A stretch of DNA of 64,000 nt from Streptomyces radiopugnans. GTDB lineage: Bacteria; Actinomycetota; Actinomycetes; Streptomycetales; Streptomycetaceae. Positions 60,275 through 64,000 of the stretch are shown in pieces. The notes beneath the pieces are model-generated. The model saw nothing but the letters and a program-made list of their open reading frames with translations, did no database searches and was not told the origin of the DNA. How positions within the stretch are numbered: the stretch's first letter is position 1; every line of letters starts with the position of its first letter. The position numbers and the translations under genes are program-made. The stretch spans positions 62,001-126,000 of the forward strand of contig NZ_FOET01000013.1 of the NCBI RefSeq assembly GCF_900110735.1. Direction: 5' to 3'.

Positions 60275-61120
60275 TTACGGCACCTCCCTGCGTGCTGTGG
60301 CAAAACGGGGCCGGTTGTTGAGGTCGGGGTGGTCCGCGGCGTCCGCCCAGCCGCGGTCCTCGGTGAAGATCCAGGGGACCTGGCCGCCCTGGGTGTCGGC
60401 GTGTTCGACGACGACCAGGCCGCCGGGGCGCAGCAGGCGGTGCGCGGTGCGTTCGATGCCGCGGATGACGTCCAGTCCGTCCTCGCCCGAGAACAACGCC
60501 ATCTGCGGGTCGTGGTCACGTGCCTCGGGGGCGACGTACTCCCACTCGGTGAGCGGGATGTAGGGCGGGTTGGAGATGACGAGGTCGACCTGGCCGTCCA
60601 GCTCGGGCAGGGCGGTCAGGGCGTCGCCGTGGTGCAGGGTGACGCGGGAGCCCTCGGTGTTCCTGCGGGCCCACTCCAGCGCGCCGTCGTCCAGTTCCAC
60701 GGCGTGCACGCGCGAGCGCGGCACCTCCTGGGCGAGCGCGAGCGCGATGGCCCCGGAGCCGGTGCACAGATCGACGATCAGGGGCTCGGCGACGTCCATG
60801 GCGCGTACGGCGTCTATCGCCCAGCCGACCACCGACTCGGTCTCGGGGCGCGGCACGAACACCCCCGGACCCACCTGGAGCTCCAGGTAGCGGAAGAAGG
60901 CCCGGCCGGTGATGTGCTGGAGCGGTTCGCGGGCCTCGCGGCGGGCGACGGCCTCCCAGTAGCGGGCGTCGAAGTCGGCGTCGGCGACGCGGTGCAGTTC
61001 CCCGCGCCTGACGCCGTGCACGTACGCCGCCAGCTCCTCCGCGTCGAAGCGCGGGGAGGGCACTCCGGCGTCGGCGAGCCGCTGGGTGGCCTGGGCCACC
61101 TCGGCGAGCAGTACGTTCAC
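60275..61120 (-). CDS. prmC: Peptide chain release factor N5-glutamine methyltransferase
   Basis: SAM-dependent methylation of the Gln of the GGQ motif in RF1/RF2. 281 residues: N-terminal helical domain (LLAEVAQATQRLADAG), VPRPETE (about 89-95), SAM site VDLCTGSGAIALALA (116-130), catalytic NPPY (184-187, VISNPPYIPLTEWEYVAPEAR). GTG 61120 follows GAGGA. Immediately downstream of its substrate gene prfA (52 bp), and abutting tsaC. Confidence 0.97.
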   Translation of the reverse strand: MNVLLAEVAQATQRLADAGVPSPRFDAEELAAYVHGVRRGELHRVADADFDARYWEAVARREAREPLQHITGRAFFRYLELQVGPGVFVPRPETESVVGWAIDAVRAMDVAEPLIVDLCTGSGAIALALAQEVPRSRVHAVELDDGALEWARRNTEGSRVTLHHGDALTALPELDGQVDLVISNPPYIPLTEWEYVAPEARDHDPQMALFSGEDGLDVIRGIERTAHRLLRPGGLVVVEHADTQGGQVPWIFTEDRGWADAADHPDLNNRPRFATARREVP

Positions 61121-61172
61121 GTTCCTCGTCCTCCACCCGTCCCTGCGCGCCCCGCCCCGGGGCGCCGCACGG

Positions 61173-62243
61173 TTACTGAGCCGCGGCCAGCTTGGCCGCG
61201 GAGTCGGCGTCCACGCACGCCTGGATCACCGCGTCCAGGTCGCCGTCCAGCACCTGGTCCAGGTTGTACGCCTTGAAGCCCACCCGGTGGTCCGAGATCC
61301 GGTTCTCCGGGAAGTTGTAGGTGCGCACCCGCTCCGACCGGTCCACCGTACGCACCTGGCTGCGGCGCGCGTCGGAGGCCTCCCTCTCCGCCTCCTCCTG
61401 GGCCGCCGCCAGCAGGCGGGCGCGCAGGATGCGCAGCGCCTGCTCCTTGTTCTGCAGCTGGCTCTTCTCGTTCTGGCAGGAGACGACGATGCCGGTGGGC
61501 ACGTGGGTGATGCGTACGGCGGAGTCGGTGGTGTTCACGGACTGGCCGCCGGGGCCGGAGGAGCGGTAGACGTCGATCCGCAGGTCGCCGGGGTTGATCT
61601 CGACGTCGACGTCCTCGGCCTCGGGCAGGACGAGGACGCCCGCTGCGGAGGTGTGGATGCGGCCCTGGGACTCGGTGGCGGGCACCCGCTGGACGCGGTG
61701 GACGCCGCCCTCGTACTTCAGCCGGGCCCACACGCCCTGGCCGGGCTCGGTGCTGTTCTTGGTCTTCACCGCGACCTGGACGTCCTTGTAGCCGCCGAGG
61801 TCGGACTCGTTGGCCTCGATGACCTCGGTCTTCCAGCCCTGCCGCTCGGCGTAGCGCAGGTACATGCGCAGCAGGTCGCCGGCGAACAGTGCGGACTCCT
61901 CGCCGCCCTCGCCCGCCTTGATCTCCAGGATGACGTCCTTGTCGTCGCTGGGGTCGCGCGGGACGAGCAGCAGCCGCAGCCGCTCGGTGAGCTCCTCGCG
62001 CCGGGCCTCCAGCTCCTTGACCTCGGCGGCGAAGTCCGGGTCGTCGGCGGCCAGCTCGCGGGCGGTGGCGATGTCGTCGCCGGTGCGCTTCCAGTCGTGG
62101 TAGGCGCCCACGATCGGGGTCAGCTCGGCGTAGCGCTTGCCCAGTCTGCGGGCGTTGGCCTGGTCCGCGTGGACGGCGGGATCGGCGAGCCGCTTCTCGA
62201 GGTCGGCGTGCTCACCGATCAGTTCCTCGACCGCCTCGAACAT
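61173..62243 (-). CDS. prfA: Peptide chain release factor 1
   Basis: Terminates translation at UAG/UAA. 356 residues; codon-recognition tripeptide PAT (188-190) and catalytic GGQ (232-234, in SSGPGGQSVNTTDSAV). N-terminus MFEAVEELIGEHADLEKRLADP. ATG 62243 follows AAGGA. A terminator lies upstream between rpmE and prfA, so prfA probably has its own promoter or depends on read-through. It heads the prfA-prmC-tsaC group. Confidence 0.98.
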   Translation of the reverse strand: MFEAVEELIGEHADLEKRLADPAVHADQANARRLGKRYAELTPIVGAYHDWKRTGDDIATARELAADDPDFAAEVKELEARREELTERLRLLLVPRDPSDDKDVILEIKAGEGGEESALFAGDLLRMYLRYAERQGWKTEVIEANESDLGGYKDVQVAVKTKNSTEPGQGVWARLKYEGGVHRVQRVPATESQGRIHTSAAGVLVLPEAEDVDVEINPGDLRIDVYRSSGPGGQSVNTTDSAVRITHVPTGIVVSCQNEKSQLQNKEQALRILRARLLAAAQEEAEREASDARRSQVRTVDRSERVRTYNFPENRISDHRVGFKAYNLDQVLDGDLDAVIQACVDADSAAKLAAAQ

Positions 62244-62285
62244 CGTTGAGTCCTTCGTGTGGAGAGAGGGCTGCCGGGACGGCAA

Positions 62286-62330
62286 AACGCCGGTCCGGCC
62301 CTCCCTGGGGGACGGCCGAGGACCGGCGTT
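62286..62330 (-). terminator. Terminator of rpmE
   Basis: 11-bp arms AACGCCGGTCC / GGACCGGCGTT with an inner GGCC pairing, followed on the minus strand by TTTT. It is 8 bp beyond the rpmE stop and upstream of prfA. Confidence 0.85.
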
Positions 62331-62338
62331 CGGGGTCG

Positions 62339-62566
62339 CTACTTCTTGTTCCTCGACCCGGCGTTCTTGCCGAAGCGGGCCTCGAAGCGGGCCACGCGGC
62401 CACCGGTGTCGAGGATCTTCTGCTTGCCCGTGTAGAACGGGTGGCACGCGGAGCACACGTCGGCACGGATGGTGCCGTCGGTGACGGTGCTACGGGTGGT
62501 GAAGGAGTTTCCGCAGGTGCAGCTGACCTGGGTCTCCACGTACTCCGGGTGGATGTCGCGCTTCAA
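62339..62566 (-). CDS. rpmE: 50S ribosomal protein L31 (zinc form)
   Basis: 75 residues. Zinc-ribbon cysteines Cys16, Cys18, Cys38 and Cys41 (SCTCGN, DVCSACHPFYTGKQK) define the C+ form, as opposed to the zinc-independent paralogue expressed under zinc limitation. Start TTG 62566, preceded by AGGAG at 6 nt. The terminator at 62286 follows. No zinc-uptake regulator site is seen upstream, fitting constitutive expression. Confidence 0.98.
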   Translation of the reverse strand: MKRDIHPEYVETQVSCTCGNSFTTRSTVTDGTIRADVCSACHPFYTGKQKILDTGGRVARFEARFGKNAGSRNKK

Positions 62567-62719
62567 GGTCTCTCCTAGGTATCGGGAGGGTTCCGGGTCG
62601 CACCGGCTCCTCGCGCCCGATGGGCGGGCTGCGGGGATGTCTGCCTGCGCGTGAACCGGGACCGACGCACCAGTCTGCCATTACTGGCCGCACCTCCCAA
62701 AACCAGGTGGCGGCGGATG

Positions 62720-63835
62720 CTATTCCCCGGCTTCCACGGCGTCCTCGGCTTCCTCGGCCTCCTGGGCCGCGGATCCCTTGGTGACGGAGTCGGGAATCGG
62801 CCGGTCCGCCTTGAGCGCGTCCCAGACCCGCTCCGTCTGCACCCCGATCGGCACCACCCGGTTGGGATCGGCGTAGGAGTAGCGCACCGGCAGGGTGACC
62901 GTCTCGATGTCCTCGGAGCCGATGTCCTTCACGGCCCCGGCCAGGCCGGCCAGGTCGGAGGCCGACGCCAGGGCCGCGTCGGTGGTGAGGTGGGAGGTGA
63001 CGGTGTCGAGGAGGTCGTAGGTCTTCTTGGGGTCGGAGAACACCCCGACCTCCCTCACCCGGTCGGCGAAGGCCCCGACGAAGGCGTGCTGGAGCTTTAT
63101 GCGGCCCAGGTCGCTGCCGTTGCCCACGCCCTTGCGGGTGCGGACCAGGCCCAGGGCCTGCTCCCCGTCCAGGGTGTGGCGCCCCGGCTCCAGGCTCAGC
63201 CGGCTGTCGTCGTCCTCGATCGGCTCGGTGACGGTGATCTCCACCCCGCCCAGTTCGTCGACCACCTTCTTGAAACCCGTGAAGTCGAGCTCCACGTAGT
63301 GGTCCATGCGGATGCCGGTCATCGACTCGACCGTCTTGACGGTGCAGGCGGGGCCGCCGATCTCGTACGCCTGGTTGAACATCGCGCGCCGGGCGGCGGG
63401 CGCCGTGCCGCCGCCGGTCTTCTCGCACTCGGGCCGCTCGACGAGGGTGTCGCGGGGGATGGAGACGACGGACGCCCGGTCGTGGGCCTTGTTGACGTGG
63501 ACGATCATCGCGGTGTCGGAGCGGGCGGTGCCGTCGTCGCGGCCGTAGCGGGAGTTGTCCCCGGAGCGGCTGTCGGAGCCGAGCAGGAGGATGTCCAGCG
63601 TGCCGTCGGGGACGTCCGCGGGCCGGTCGGGGCCCAGGACGGAGTCGATGTCGACGCCGGCGATGTTGCCGTCGATCCTGAGGTAGACGAGCCCGAATCC
63701 GGCCCCGGCCAGCACGAGGGCGCCGACCGTGGCCCACACGGCCGCGTACAGCCCCCTGCGCCGCCGTGGGCGCGGGCTTCGGCGCTCCTGCCCACCGCTC
63801 TCCCCGCCGCCGGTGGTGGTGTCCTCGTCCGCCAT
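62720..63835 (-). CDS. LytR-CpsA-Psr family cell-wall polymer ligase
   Basis: 371 residues. Cytoplasmic leader of about 28 basic residues, one transmembrane helix (LYAAVWATVGALVLAGAGFGLVYLRI), extracytoplasmic LCP domain (DILLLGSDSR, SDTAMIVHVNKAHDRASVVSIPRDTLV, MDHYVELDFTGFKKVVDELGGVEI, LDGEQALGLVRTRK) with the Arg and Asp residues that bind the pyrophosphate-linked lipid substrate. LCP enzymes transfer wall polymers such as teichoic acids from lipid carriers to peptidoglycan. ATG 63835. The presence of a WecA-type initiating enzyme 4 kb away suggests a shared polymer pathway. 165 bp at the window end are upstream of it without a visible gene. Confidence 0.94.
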   Translation of the reverse strand: MADEDTTTGGGESGGQERRSPRPRRRRGLYAAVWATVGALVLAGAGFGLVYLRIDGNIAGVDIDSVLGPDRPADVPDGTLDILLLGSDSRSGDNSRYGRDDGTARSDTAMIVHVNKAHDRASVVSIPRDTLVERPECEKTGGGTAPAARRAMFNQAYEIGGPACTVKTVESMTGIRMDHYVELDFTGFKKVVDELGGVEITVTEPIEDDDSRLSLEPGRHTLDGEQALGLVRTRKGVGNGSDLGRIKLQHAFVGAFADRVREVGVFSDPKKTYDLLDTVTSHLTTDAALASASDLAGLAGAVKDIGSEDIETVTLPVRYSYADPNRVVPIGVQTERVWDALKADRPIPDSVTKGSAAQEAEEAEDAVEAGE

Positions 63836-64000
63836 GTCGTTCCTCGTCTGCCGTACGTCTCCCCTGCCGTGTGGGGCTGCCGCGGGGCCGTCCGGCGCCG
63901 TGGGAACCGCCGGACCGGGCCGGGCCGGACGGACGGCGGTCGGCGAGGGGCTTCCCTCTCCACTTGCGACGACGTACCCCCATCGGGCCTGATCACTCCG

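Overview
The window is chromosomal DNA of a Streptomyces (or a very close relative). It has very high GC with strong third-position bias, frequent GTG/TTG starts, short overlapping operons, hairpin terminators mostly without T-runs, and genes diagnostic of the genus (the coiled-coil proteins Scy and FilP, DUF6230/DUF6114 proteins, an SCO5389-family protein, EndoMS/NucS in place of MutSL). From memory, the gene order follows the conserved core segment of S. coelicolor from about SCO5426 (pfkA) down to about SCO5359 (prfA). I see no phage, insertion sequence, CRISPR, tRNA or rRNA.

Layout. 1-3926: a DctA C4-dicarboxylate symporter (cut by the window start) divergent from a CitA/DcuS-type sensor kinase and its regulator. 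4107-10422: central carbon genes pfkA, pta-ackA and pyk, closed by a 68-bp perfect palindrome. 10534-15556: a three-gene cell-envelope operon of unknown function (secreted protein, DUF6114, DUF6230), a thioredoxin/TPR protein and a TetR regulator. 15688-21906: isobutyryl-CoA mutase large subunit icmA, two DUF3817 membrane proteins, two MarR regulators, a thiamine-binding-like protein and three coupled AIM24 genes. 22092-25901: a Pro-rich membrane protein, a two-component system and a divergent secreted PepSY protein. 25921-28877: meaB, thiolase and methylmalonyl-CoA epimerase. 29026-35800: scy, filP and an ABC exporter. 35823-43916: small zinc protein, luciferase-like monooxygenase, SCO5389-family protein, nucS, a large membrane-anchored ATPase, a STAS protein, 3-hydroxybutyryl-CoA dehydrogenase and a cobalamin adenosyltransferase. 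44015-48749: membrane protein, chiS-chiR and chitinase chiC. 48927-57281: DUF2550 and the complete atpIBEFHAGDC operon. 57540-63835: a WecA-type transferase, a LMW-phosphatase homologue, tsaC, prmC, prfA, rpmE and an LCP ligase.

How they fit. Three themes stand out. First, glycolysis and acetate overflow (pfkA, pyk, pta, ackA) plus C4-dicarboxylate uptake. Second, a dispersed B12-dependent acyl-CoA network: icmA, MeaB chaperone, epimerase, adenosyltransferase, thiolase and hydroxybutyryl-CoA dehydrogenase, which together interconvert butyryl-, isobutyryl-, acetoacetyl- and methylmalonyl-CoA units that also feed polyketide synthesis. Third, polar growth and envelope (Scy, FilP, WecA, LCP). Regulatory sites can be read directly: a DasR-type element between the -35 and -10 of chiC, a Rex-type site upstream of atpI, and a 20-bp palindrome at the start of icmA.

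The less ordinary items are a LMW-phosphatase homologue whose nucleophilic Cys is Ser, a membrane-anchored ATPase with Arg in place of the Walker A Lys beside a STAS protein lacking the usual Ser, a sensor kinase and its divergent secreted partner that both carry Asp-rich tracts, and the triple AIM24 operon.
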